A DNA stretch of 64,000 nt from Polycyclovorans sp002706265 (GTDB taxonomy: Bacteria > Pseudomonadota > Gammaproteobacteria > Nevskiales > Nevskiaceae). Position 1 is the first letter of the stretch; each line of letters begins with the position of its first letter. Positions 27,904-38,152 of the stretch are shown here, piece by piece. The position numbers and the translations under genes were made by a program. The stretch is from contig CAXBBM010000008.1 of assembly GCA_963973915.1 (NCBI GenBank), forward strand, positions 69,335-133,334, read 5' to 3'. The notes below the pieces were generated by a model, which was not told where the DNA came from, searched no databases, and saw nothing but the letters and a program-made list of their open reading frames with translations.

Positions 27904-27932
27904 GCGAAGCAAGACGCTTCGCTTTCTTTAAT
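27904..27932 (+). terminator. attenuator-like hairpin between cmk and rpsA
   Basis: GCGAAGC and GCTTCGC form a 7-bp stem around AAGAC, immediately followed by TTTCTTTAATT. It begins two bases after the cmk stop and lies 56 bases before rpsA, so it could stop most read-through from the aro-cmk operon while rpsA is driven by its own promoter, or act in S1 autoregulation. Confidence 0.55.
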
Positions 27933-27987
27933 TACTGGACCGCTGACACGGACGTGGCGGATGTTCCACCTGAAAACCGAGAGTTGC

Positions 27988-29655
27988 ATGAGCGAAAGTT
28001 TTGCTGAGATGTTTGAAGCCAGTCTGAAAGCTGGCCAATCCATGCAGGCCGGCACGATTGTCAATGCCCGCGTGCTGGATGTAAAAAATGATGTGGTGAT
28101 CGTCGATGCCGGGCTCAAGTCCGAAGGCGTGATCCCCCTCGACGAATTCAAGATTGACGGCGAGTACACCGTTGCCATTGGCGACATGGTGGAAGTGGCC
28201 CTCGAAACCCTCGAAGACGGCTTCGGCGAAACCAAGTTCTCGAAAGAGAAGGCCGAGCGCATCAAGACCTGGGAGCGCCTGGCGGTTGCGCTGGAGCACA
28301 AGGAAACGGTCATCGGCATCATCACCGGCAAGGTCAAGGGCGGTTTCACCGTCGATATCGGCACGGTGCGCGCCTTCCTTCCCGGCTCGCTGGTTGACGT
28401 TCGCCCGGTTCGCGACACTGCGTACCTCGAAGGCAAGCCGCTGGAATTCAAGGTCATCAAGCTCGACAAGCTGCGCAACAACGTGGTGGTGTCGCGCCGC
28501 GAAGTGCTTGAAGCCGAATACAGTGCCGAGCGCGAACAGCTGCTCGAAAACCTGCAGGAAGGCGTGGTGCTCAATGGCGTGGTCAAGAACCTCGTCGAAT
28601 ACGGCGCCTTCGTCGACCTCGGCGGCATCGACGGCCTGCTGCACATCACCGACATGACCTGGAAGCGCGTCAAGGACCCGGCCGAAGTCGTGACCGTGGG
28701 CGACGAAATCGAAGTCAAGGTCCTCAAGTACGATCGCGAGCGTCGCCGTGTGTCCCTGGGCCTCAAGCAGCTCGGCGCTGATCCATGGGAAGACATCGCC
28801 CGTCGCTATCCCGAGAAGACCCGCCTGTTCGGCAAGGTCACCAACATCACCGACTACGGTTCCTTCGTGGAAATCGAGCCGGGTGTCGAAGGCCTGGTCC
28901 ACGTCTCGGAAATGGACTGGACGAACAAGAACGTCAACCCGGCCAAGGTCGTGCAGGTGGGCGATGAAGTCGAAGTCATGATTCTCGACATCGACGGCGA
29001 ACGCCGCCGCATCTCGCTGGGCATGAAGCAGTGCAAGGTCAACCCCTGGGAAGAGTTCTCCCAGAACCACCAGAAGGGCGACAAGGTCTCTGGCGCCATC
29101 AAGTCGATCACCGACTTCGGCATCTTCATCGGCCTGCCGGGCGGTATCGACGGCCTGGTGCACCTGTCCGACCTCGACTGGAACGAGCCCGGCGAAGTCG
29201 CCGTGCGCCGTTACACCAAGGGTCAGGAACTCGACGCGGTGGTGCTGGCGATCGACGGTGCGCGTGAGCGTATTTCGCTGGGCGTCAAGCAGGCCAGCTC
29301 CGACCCGCTGGCCCAGTTCATTGCCGACAACACCAAGGGTGAAATCGTCAAGGGCATCGTCAAGTCGGTTGACACCCGTGGTGCGGTCATCGACCTCGGC
29401 AACGAGGTCGAAGGCTACATCCGCGCCAACGACCTGGCCCGTGAGCGCGTTGAAGACGCCACCAAGCTTCTGAAGGAAGGCGACACGCTGGAAGCCCGCT
29501 TCATCGGCGTGGACCGCAAGAGCCGAGTGGTGTCGCTGTCGGTTCGCGAAAAGGAAATCCAGGAAGAAGCCGAAGTGGTCGCGGAATACAGCCGCAATGC
29601 CACCACCGGCAAGACCAGCCTGGGCGACCTGCTCAAGGATCAGCTCGGCAACTGA
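27988..29655 (+). CDS. rpsA: 30S ribosomal protein S1
   Basis: RNA-binding protein that brings mRNA to the 30S subunit. The 555 residues contain six S1 repeats; GTVRAFLPGSLVDVRPVRD marks the second, and copies of YGAFVDLGGIDGLLHITDM, YGSFVEIEPGVEGLVHVSE and FGIFIGLPGGIDGLVHLSD mark the third to fifth. The ATG at 27988 begins MSESFAEMFEAS, the normal family start; nine extra codons upstream are ignored. Codon use is clearly that of a highly expressed gene. Confidence 0.97.
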   Translation: MSESFAEMFEASLKAGQSMQAGTIVNARVLDVKNDVVIVDAGLKSEGVIPLDEFKIDGEYTVAIGDMVEVALETLEDGFGETKFSKEKAERIKTWERLAVALEHKETVIGIITGKVKGGFTVDIGTVRAFLPGSLVDVRPVRDTAYLEGKPLEFKVIKLDKLRNNVVVSRREVLEAEYSAEREQLLENLQEGVVLNGVVKNLVEYGAFVDLGGIDGLLHITDMTWKRVKDPAEVVTVGDEIEVKVLKYDRERRRVSLGLKQLGADPWEDIARRYPEKTRLFGKVTNITDYGSFVEIEPGVEGLVHVSEMDWTNKNVNPAKVVQVGDEVEVMILDIDGERRRISLGMKQCKVNPWEEFSQNHQKGDKVSGAIKSITDFGIFIGLPGGIDGLVHLSDLDWNEPGEVAVRRYTKGQELDAVVLAIDGARERISLGVKQASSDPLAQFIADNTKGEIVKGIVKSVDTRGAVIDLGNEVEGYIRANDLARERVEDATKLLKEGDTLEARFIGVDRKSRVVSLSVREKEIQEEAEVVAEYSRNATTGKTSLGDLLKDQLGN

Positions 29656-29679
29656 TTCATCCAGGGTGACGCTGTTTCG

Positions 29680-29710
29680 AAAAGCCGCGCTTGCGCGGCT
29701 TTTCTTTTTT
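29680..29710 (+). terminator. intrinsic terminator of rpsA
   Basis: A perfect 10-bp stem AAAAGCCGCG/CGCGGCTTTT with loop CTTG is followed by C and six T. Confidence 0.9.
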
Positions 29711-29799
29711 GCGTATTGTTTTGAAATAAAAGGACTTTTTGGTCATTCACGAGCCGCAGTCGGCGCCGGGAATGACCCAGACACGGTGGACTCGACTGC

Positions 29800-30114
29800 A
29801 TGACCAAATCCGAACTGATTGAGCACCTCGCCAACCAACAGGCACACCTGCTGCAGAAGGACGTGGAGCTTTCGGTCAGGCTCATTCTCGATCGCATCAG
29901 CCAGGCGCTCGGGCGTGACGAGCGGGTCGAAATCCGTGGCTTTGGCAGTTTTTCGCTGCACCACCGTCCGGCGCGCGTCGGACGCAATCCGAAAACCGGC
30001 GAGCCGGTTGAAATCGCCTCCAAGCGCGTGCCGCATTTCAAACCCGGGAAGGAATTACGCGAGCGGGTCAATGCCAGCGTGCAGCCTGAAGGCACCAGGG
30101 GGTCAACGTCATGA
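29800..30114 (+). CDS. ihfB: integration host factor beta subunit
   Basis: DNA-bending nucleoid protein that works as a heterodimer with IhfA. The 104 residues carry MTKSELIEHLANQ, RIEIRGFGSFS-like (here VEIRGFGSFSLHHRPARVGRNP) and GEPVEIASKRVPHFKPGKELR, the beta-ribbon arm that intercalates DNA and the C-terminal helices. Location after rpsA is classical. Its stop overlaps lapA by ATGA. Confidence 0.96.
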   Translation: MTKSELIEHLANQQAHLLQKDVELSVRLILDRISQALGRDERVEIRGFGSFSLHHRPARVGRNPKTGEPVEIASKRVPHFKPGKELRERVNASVQPEGTRGSTS

Positions 30115-30449
30115 GAATGCTGCTGCTGGTGTTGTGTCTGGTTTTTGTACTCATCGGAGCGGTGCTGGGCTATGCCAACCACGCACCCGTCAGCGTTGAC
30201 CTGCTGTTCGCGCAGTTCGAGATGCCGTTGATCGTCTGGATGCTCATCGTGTTCGGCACCGGCGTCCTGCTGACCGCGCTGGTGAGCGGGGTTCGCCAGT
30301 GGGGGCTGCGCCATCGCTGCCGCAAGGCCGAGAAGCGGCTCGCGGCGCTCGAGAACGAGCTGCGTCATCTGCGGCAGCTCGGTGCGCCCGGCCCGGCGCC
30401 GAACCCGCGCGGCGCCACGCCGGTCAAGGCCCTAGCCGAAACCCCATGA
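30111..30449 (+). CDS. lapA: lipopolysaccharide assembly protein LapA
   Basis: A 112-residue inner-membrane protein of the LapA/DUF1049 family: two hydrophobic helices (LLLVLCLVFVLIGAVLGYA and VWMLIVFGTGVLLTALVSG) followed by a charged coiled-coil tail rich in Arg and Glu. LapA acts with LapB in control of LpxC turnover and lipopolysaccharide assembly. The overlapping starts with ihfB and lapB make it part of one unit. Confidence 0.9.
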   Translation: MRMLLLVLCLVFVLIGAVLGYANHAPVSVDLLFAQFEMPLIVWMLIVFGTGVLLTALVSGVRQWGLRHRCRKAEKRLAALENELRHLRQLGAPGPAPNPRGATPVKALAETP

Positions 30450-31603
30450 TCGATGCACTGGCGCAGTGGACATTGCTGCCACTGGGCATGGCACTGGGCT
30501 GGGCCCTTGCGCGGAAAGCGCTGAGCCCTCCCGCCGGCGGCAGCGCGCAGGCCAGCGATGGCCAGGCGCCAATGCCGATCGATCAGTCGGTGCGGTGGAT
30601 TGCCGAGGCCACCGGCGAGGGCGAAGGCAATCTGCCCGAACTGCAATTGCTGCTGGGTAATTTTTTTCGCAAACGGGGCAATGTCGAGCACGCCATCCGC
30701 CTGCATGAAGCGGTGCTGACGCACCCGGGAGAGGCGGCCCGCCACGCGGATGCGGCACGGTTCGAGCTGGCGGTGGACTACCAGCAGGCCGGCCTGCTGG
30801 ATCGCTCCGAGCAGTACTGGATGGAGCTTGTTGAAGGTCGATCGCCGTTTGCGCCTGCGGCGCTGGAAGAGCTAATCGCCCTTGCAGAACAGGGGCAGGA
30901 TTGGCCGCAGGCCATCACCTGGGCGACCCAGTTGGCTTCGATCAAGGGCCAGAGCCAGGCCAACCGTATCGCGCACTACCACTGCCAGCGCGCCGAACAG
31001 GCCCTGGCCCGCTCGGAGTTTGACGTGGCCATGAAGGCCGCCAAGCAAGCCCAGTCTCACGACGGCGGCTCGGTGCGGGCGCGATGGCTGCAGGGGCAGA
31101 TTCTGTCGCGTCAGGGCGAGCCCGCTGCGGCTGTCACCCGCTTTGTCAGCGCGGCCGAGCTGGACGCCCGATTCCTTGAAGATCTGGTGCCCGCAATCGA
31201 AGCCTGCTGTGCCGTGGTCGACGACCCCGTGCTGCAGGCCCAAGCCTTTGAAGACCTGAACGCCATGCACCCCAACGCGCCGACGCTGGTTGTGGCCGCC
31301 GCCGCACAGCGGCGCGCGCAGGGCGAAGACCCGTTGCCGACCCTCACCCGCGGGCTGAAGAACGCGCCGACGCGTGCGCTGCTGAAGGCATTTCTGGCCG
31401 AAATTGAGCCGCGGCCCGAGACCGAATCGATGGGCATGAGGGCCTCGGCCGCCGCCATGCACGCCGCGTTGGAGCGCATGGAGCAGTCCGTGGCCGCCTT
31501 TCGTTGTGAACATTGCGGCTTCACCCCGCGCAACCGATTTTGGCAATGCCCATCGTGCCGGCAGTGGGGCACGATTCACCGTCTGCCCGATCAGATCGGT
31601 TGA
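30446..31603 (+). CDS. lapB: lipopolysaccharide assembly protein LapB (YciM)
   Basis: A 385-residue TPR protein with an N-terminal membrane helix (LPLGMALGWALA), several tetratricopeptide helices beginning at LLLGNFFRKRGNVEHAIRLH, and a C-terminal rubredoxin-like zinc knuckle with two Cys pairs (FRCEHCGF and CPSCRQWG). In E. coli LapB serves as adaptor for FtsH-mediated LpxC degradation. Its ATG overlaps the lapA stop as ATGA. All structural hallmarks are present. Confidence 0.94.
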   Translation: MIDALAQWTLLPLGMALGWALARKALSPPAGGSAQASDGQAPMPIDQSVRWIAEATGEGEGNLPELQLLLGNFFRKRGNVEHAIRLHEAVLTHPGEAARHADAARFELAVDYQQAGLLDRSEQYWMELVEGRSPFAPAALEELIALAEQGQDWPQAITWATQLASIKGQSQANRIAHYHCQRAEQALARSEFDVAMKAAKQAQSHDGGSVRARWLQGQILSRQGEPAAAVTRFVSAAELDARFLEDLVPAIEACCAVVDDPVLQAQAFEDLNAMHPNAPTLVVAAAAQRRAQGEDPLPTLTRGLKNAPTRALLKAFLAEIEPRPETESMGMRASAAAMHAALERMEQSVAAFRCEHCGFTPRNRFWQCPSCRQWGTIHRLPDQIG

Positions 31604-31685
31604 CGAGAAGGCACCTTGCAGCGATGCGCCGGCGAGACCTCAGGCCCGGTGCCCGGCACCCAAACGGCGTGTCAGCCTCGTGCGG

Positions 31686-32372
31686 TCACCGGCGCTGCCC
31701 GCCAACCACGTGCACGCCCTGAATGAAGGCCTCGGCTTCAGCCCTCAGTTTTGGATCGACCTGATGGCCCAAGTGCGAAAAAATCGCCGAGAATCCGGTT
31801 TCAAGCCGATCCGGGTGGCGGCAGTACAGCGCGTCGATTTCCAGCACCAGGGGCTCTGTCCTCGCGGGCGCGGCCCGGTCGGTGGCGATTGACTGGTATC
31901 GAGCACAGGGATAAGCGCGCTCCTGGCTATCGCGGAACGATTCGCCCCTGACCTCAAAACGCGCAAGATCGAGTTCCTCGGTGGCCTTCGACTGGATCAG
32001 AATCTGAAACGCCTCAGGCGTCTCGGTGGGCGGCAACTCGAACAGCGTCACCTTGGCGACATAGCGGTCGCTGGCGGCCTGGTCACCCTTCGCAAACAGG
32101 ATGCCGGCGCTGGACTGCTCGATCAGGGCCCAGCCGCCCGACGCCGGGGCCTGAACGGCGATGTCGTCGGTCGTGTAAACCCGCGGTGCGGCGGCAGGCT
32201 CAGCTCGCTCAATGGACTCAAGGGTCGCTTCGATGGATTGGCCGGCGTCAACCGTGTGTGGGGCGGCGCAGGCGCTTCCCAGCAGCCCAAGCAAGAGCGC
32301 GCCAGCAAGGCCCAGCGTGTGGCGTCGGCTTATCCCGACGGTTGAAGGGAGGTGCACTTTGAGTGTTGCCAT
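31686..32372 (-). CDS. putative lipoprotein of unknown function
   Basis: A 228-residue protein with a long positively charged N-terminus, a hydrophobic segment (LGLAGALLLGLLGSAC) ending in a possible lipidation cysteine near residue 35, and a mature part without a family I recognise. The lipobox is imperfect (Gly at -3), so cleavage by signal peptidase I is an alternative. It converges on lapB and precedes the mobile-element remnants. Codon use resembles the host genes rather than the AT-rich gene at 33980. Confidence 0.6.
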   Translation of the reverse strand: MATLKVHLPSTVGISRRHTLGLAGALLLGLLGSACAAPHTVDAGQSIEATLESIERAEPAAAPRVYTTDDIAVQAPASGGWALIEQSSAGILFAKGDQAASDRYVAKVTLFELPPTETPEAFQILIQSKATEELDLARFEVRGESFRDSQERAYPCARYQSIATDRAAPARTEPLVLEIDALYCRHPDRLETGFSAIFSHLGHQVDPKLRAEAEAFIQGVHVVGGQRR

Positions 32373-32686
32373 GTGGAGTCTGCGCTGCCAGTGAGTTGAA
32401 TAACGCGAAGGGTGGCCTGCCGTGAGTCGCTCCCGCCTCGAATGCTTTCAATTCCGGGCTCATGGCTTCAGCGACGCCCGTTGTTGCGGTCGCAAAAATG
32501 GGCCTCGGGTCAAACGTCCGCTGCCACGCAATCTAAGCCGACTGCGGCGCGGCTTTGAAAGGTATGGTCCTTCCCATCAAAAGCCCAAGAACATCATGTC
32601 GAGCGCTGCGGAGATTTAAAGCTGCTGTGCCCCCAAGTTGCCTACCTTGATCCGTAATTCGTCGCCCCTGAAGAATTCACCAATTC
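32373..32686. other. intergenic stretch without recognisable gene
   Basis: Upstream region of the lipoprotein-like gene and the left flank of the IS5 remnant. Short open frames here are arginine-rich and unlike any family. No clear inverted repeat marking the outer end of the IS5 remnant is visible. Confidence 0.4.
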
Positions 32687-33001
32687 TCACGCCATAGTGG
32701 CCTGAAGTTGGTTGGATTGTTGCTGGTGCTCGGTAGCGGCTCTTGCTGCGCGCCAGTGTGAAATTAACAGGGACAGGATTTGGGCCCAAGAAAAGGCGAT
32801 CCAGCGCATCAACCAACGGATGTTGTAACCAGCAGCGGCCAGCACCACGTTCAGAGCATCGCCCATCTGACCTTTGAGAAAGCAGCGGCGCATGCGGTGG
32901 CCGTCTTTCAGGTGCCCGATGGTCGGTTCGACGGCCTGGCGTCGCTTAAGCAGCCGGATCTGCGGCGGGGTCAGCGTCTTCTTCTTGCCCCGGTGAATGA
33001 A
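32687..33001 (-). pseudogene. C-terminal stub of an IS5-family transposase
   Basis: About 105 residues match the end of IS5-family DDE transposases: KRRQAVEPTIGHLK holds the catalytic Glu, followed by HRMRRCFLKGQMGDALNVVL and a hydrophobic C-terminal region. The first two thirds with both Asp residues are missing. The coding similarity ends where the repeat of the REP-associated transposase starts (33002), which suggests that a rearrangement at that repeat removed the rest. Confidence 0.8.
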
Positions 33002-33101
33002 CATAAAAGGGGTCGGAGGGGGTCGGAGTAAACATAAAAGGGGTCGGAGTAAATAAAAAGTGCTAACGCAGAAAAGGGTCGGAGTAAATAAAAAGTGCTA
33101 A
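33002..33101 (+). repeat. tandem copies of a GGGTCGGAGTAAA repeat
   Basis: Four partial or full copies of a unit containing GGGTCGGAG are stacked: 33002-33018, 33019-33032, 33033-33066 and 33071-33101. The last two share a longer module of about 31 bases ending in AGTGCTAA, differing by one G. They precede the transposase start by 27 bases. Confidence 0.85.
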
Positions 33102-33128
33102 GGTTCGGTTCGGCTGTAGGAGAGCTTC

Positions 33129-33839
33129 ATGGCGCGCAAACCCCGATACTACTTGCCCGATGTTCCGTGCCACGTGATCCAGCGCGGACATAACCGCGAG
33201 CCTTGCTTCTACGCACCGGAAGACTTTCGCTACTATCTTCAGTGCCTGCGGGAAGCTTGCCTTCAGCATGACGCTGCGGTGCACGCTTATGTCCTAATGA
33301 CTAATCATGTTCATCTACTCATCACGCCGACGGACAAAGAAGGCATTTCCCGTGTGCTGCAGACCGTCGGGCGACGCTATGTCCAGTATGTCAATGCGTG
33401 TTACCGGCGCAGCGGCACGCTCTGGGAAGGCCGGCACAAGGCCAGCCTGATCGATACCGAGCACTACCTGATGACGTGCTATCGCTATATCGAGCTCAAT
33501 CCAGTCAGGGCAGGAATGGTACAAAAGGCTGCGGACTACCCATGGTCAAGTTTCAACGCCAACGCCTATGGCAAAGAAGATCAGCTCACTTGGCCGCACC
33601 CCGTCTACTTGGCTCTCGGGGCGAATGACGGTGAGCGCCGGCAAGCCTATCGCGGATTGTTTCGTCAGGCGCTGGAGCCGGCTGACATGCAGAGCTTGCG
33701 AGCCGGAATCAATTTATGCGTGCCTGTGGGCGCTGACCGGTTCAAGGCTCAGATTGAACGGCAACTCCAACAACGAATCAGTTACAAGCCGCGTGGAAGG
33801 CCGAAGAAGGAGAAAGTCGTGCTCGACTCGCAGGAGTAG
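33129..33839 (+). CDS. REP-associated tyrosine (Y1/HUH) transposase
   Basis: A 236-residue protein of the IS200/TnpREP superfamily. The HUH metal-binding pair is in MTNHVHLLI near residue 58, and the helix with the tyrosine nucleophile is YRYIELNPVRAGMV near residue 120. The opening ARKPRYYLPDVPCHVIQRG is typical of RAYT proteins, as is the basic C-terminus (KPRGRPKKEK). Such enzymes process single-stranded REP hairpins. The reading frame is intact. The GGAG before the start in GTAGGAGAGCTTC gives a good binding site. Confidence 0.9.
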   Translation: MARKPRYYLPDVPCHVIQRGHNREPCFYAPEDFRYYLQCLREACLQHDAAVHAYVLMTNHVHLLITPTDKEGISRVLQTVGRRYVQYVNACYRRSGTLWEGRHKASLIDTEHYLMTCYRYIELNPVRAGMVQKAADYPWSSFNANAYGKEDQLTWPHPVYLALGANDGERRQAYRGLFRQALEPADMQSLRAGINLCVPVGADRFKAQIERQLQQRISYKPRGRPKKEKVVLDSQE

Positions 33840-33865
33840 CAACGCTCAATTGGCCAGACAATTTA

Positions 33866-33886
33866 TTTTATTCACTCCGACCCCTT
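33866..33886 (-). repeat. right inverted copy of the transposase-flanking repeat
   Basis: TTTTATTCACTCCGACCCCTT is the near-perfect inverted partner of the left repeats, with one mismatch to 33038-33058. It lies 27 bases after the transposase stop. Confidence 0.8.
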
Positions 33887-33979
33887 ATTCCCCCGAATTA
33901 TAAAATCGCTGGTTTTTGACAATCTGAGGCACATGCCCGTGCAAGAACCGTTAGTCAGACCGTTCATTGGAAATATAAA

Positions 33980-34948
33980 ATGCATTCGCCAGGATATATT
34001 TATGTCATCATCAATCAATCTATTCCAGGACATGTAAAAATTGGAAAAACAACTAGAGAGCCCTCGATTCGTGCGGTAGAGCTTTCGGCTGCGACTGGAG
34101 TGGCCACCCCCTTTTTGGTCGCCTATGAAGCTTATTTTGAAGATTGCGATTACGCTGAAAATTATATTCATACAATTTTGGAGCGTCATGACGTAATACT
34201 TGCAAAGAACCGTGAATTTTTCACCATCAGTGCTACAGAAGCAATAAACATAGTCATTCAGGCACAGGAAGTGATTAATCAGAAGTCATCTAATCAAGTC
34301 AATAATTCTTATTCTAACGAAGTTCAAGAAACTAATGTCACCATTTTAGCCAATGTTGGCTGCGACCCCTCTGATCAATATGATGAATTCCTAGAAGATG
34401 CATACGCTTATTGGACCGGATGGGGCGACAAAATTATAGATGTAAATAAAGCAATAAAATTATTTAAATCTGCGGCGAAACTAGGATCAGATGATGCTTA
34501 CATACAGTTGGGAAATATACATGCAGAATCAGGAGATTTTAAACAGGGTCTTAGTTGGATCGTGACTGGAGCAGAAAAAGGATTTCCAGAGTGCTGGATC
34601 GAACTATACGAAATTTTTGTTGGTGCTAATACGCATTTCGGTGAATCGGTAAAAAATCACGAAAATGCAGTTAAAAGTTATCGTCAGTTTTTTTCTGCCA
34701 TCAGCAAGGCACCAGCCAGCTTTGATACGGAGGGGAGCCGGTTATTCATTCACCTAATGCGCTTTTGTTGTTTGCTTAAAGATAAAATAGAAAAAAGAGA
34801 CGCTGAAATTATTAAAGATTTCTTGGCTGGCTTTCGTTTAATGCTTATTTCTTTGTCCGACAAGTCGGATTCGCAGGCAAAGCTAAAAGAATTGGATATT
34901 TTTTTGCTAGATAACGGATTTTGGAACCCGCTTGGCGGGACCACTTAA
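33980..34948 (+). CDS. GIY-YIG (T5orf172-type) domain protein with TPR/Sel1-like repeats
   Basis: A 322-residue protein unlike its neighbours in base use: the gene is strongly AT-rich in a GC-rich window, a sign of recent transfer. Residues 5-85 resemble the T5orf172/MUG113 branch of the GIY-YIG nuclease superfamily: YIYVI at 6-10, VKIGKTT at 19-25, Arg31, Glu60 in AENYIHTILER and REFF at 78-81. A polar linker (about 100-135) leads to helical pairs resembling Sel1/TPR repeats (AIKLFKSAAKLGSDDAYIQ, then GLSWIVTGAEKGFPE). The C-terminal third is helical and unrecognised. The start ATG lies behind TTGGAAATATAAA. Nuclease activity and biological role are not established; DNA binding or cleavage is inferred from the fold. 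Confidence 0.75.
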   Translation: MHSPGYIYVIINQSIPGHVKIGKTTREPSIRAVELSAATGVATPFLVAYEAYFEDCDYAENYIHTILERHDVILAKNREFFTISATEAINIVIQAQEVINQKSSNQVNNSYSNEVQETNVTILANVGCDPSDQYDEFLEDAYAYWTGWGDKIIDVNKAIKLFKSAAKLGSDDAYIQLGNIHAESGDFKQGLSWIVTGAEKGFPECWIELYEIFVGANTHFGESVKNHENAVKSYRQFFSAISKAPASFDTEGSRLFIHLMRFCCLLKDKIEKRDAEIIKDFLAGFRLMLISLSDKSDSQAKLKELDIFLLDNGFWNPLGGTT

Positions 34949-35238
34949 TTCAGGTTTTAATGACAAGTACGGTGACACGTTACTAATTTCACTATTTCTC
35001 CAACCTCAATCGTGACCAACATGGACTTGGAGGCGGTGGCGCGGCATAACGGCAAGCGACCAACAGTTGTGGCTTGGCCGCGATATCGACTGCGCCGAAA
35101 TATGGCATTGATGTGTCCACCGTAACGGTGATGGGGTTTGCCAATGGCCCATAAACGAGCTCACGGGTGATCGTAGGCAGATTCGTAAAGTGTGTAAATA
35201 GCAGGCAGGTGGCGTATCCCCAAGCCGCCACAAACAAC
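34949..35238. other. intergenic region between the AT-rich gene and acnA
   Basis: The composition returns to GC-rich partway through. A minus-strand frame at 34992-35240 exists but its product is unlike any family. I see no inverted repeat or duplicated sequence marking the right border of the AT-rich insertion. Confidence 0.4.
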
Positions 35239-35260
35239 AAAGGCGCCTTTCGGCGCCTTT
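35239..35260 (-). terminator. intrinsic terminator of acnA
   Basis: Stem AAAGGCGCC/GGCGCCTTT with loop GAAA when read on the minus strand, followed by GTTGTTTG. It lies 22 bases after the acnA stop. Confidence 0.75.
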
Positions 35261-35282
35261 GTCGTGTACCGCCTGAAAAAGA

Positions 35283-37943
<2,661 letters not shown>

Positions 37944-38152
37944 GGCGGGAGTTACTCCTGGCTTGTGGGGAAATGAGGGGGTGCTGTGCACAGCGCGCCC
38001 CGAAAAGCGGCGCATCATTATAAACCGTGCGTGAATCGGGCTTTTCTTGCCGCATCGGCAACGCATGGCTTACCGCGCTCAAACGCAGTGCGTCAAGGGG
38101 GACCTGCGTCGTCCTCCCACGACGGGCCTGTGCAACACCGCCGGTGTCGCGC

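Larger units (their letters stand above)
33002..33886 (+). mobile_element. REP-associated transposase unit with flanking inverted repeats
   Basis: Left repeats at 33002-33101 and the right repeat at 33866-33886 flank the Y1 transposase gene. The left AAGGGGTCGGAGTAAATAAAA and the reverse complement of the right copy differ at a single position over 21 bases. This arrangement, a single-domain HUH transposase bracketed by short extragenic repeats, is what is known for REP-associated tyrosine transposases. No target duplication was identified. Confidence 0.65.

Noticed and set aside
33002..33101. Stacked direct repeats as a CRISPR array
   Set aside because: Units abut or have spacers of only a few bases, lengths differ, and no cas genes exist; the inverted partner after the transposase explains them better.
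34992..35240. 82-codon minus-strand open frame before acnA
   Set aside because: It ends in a Pro-rich run with no family likeness, no binding site, and overlaps the acnA terminator.
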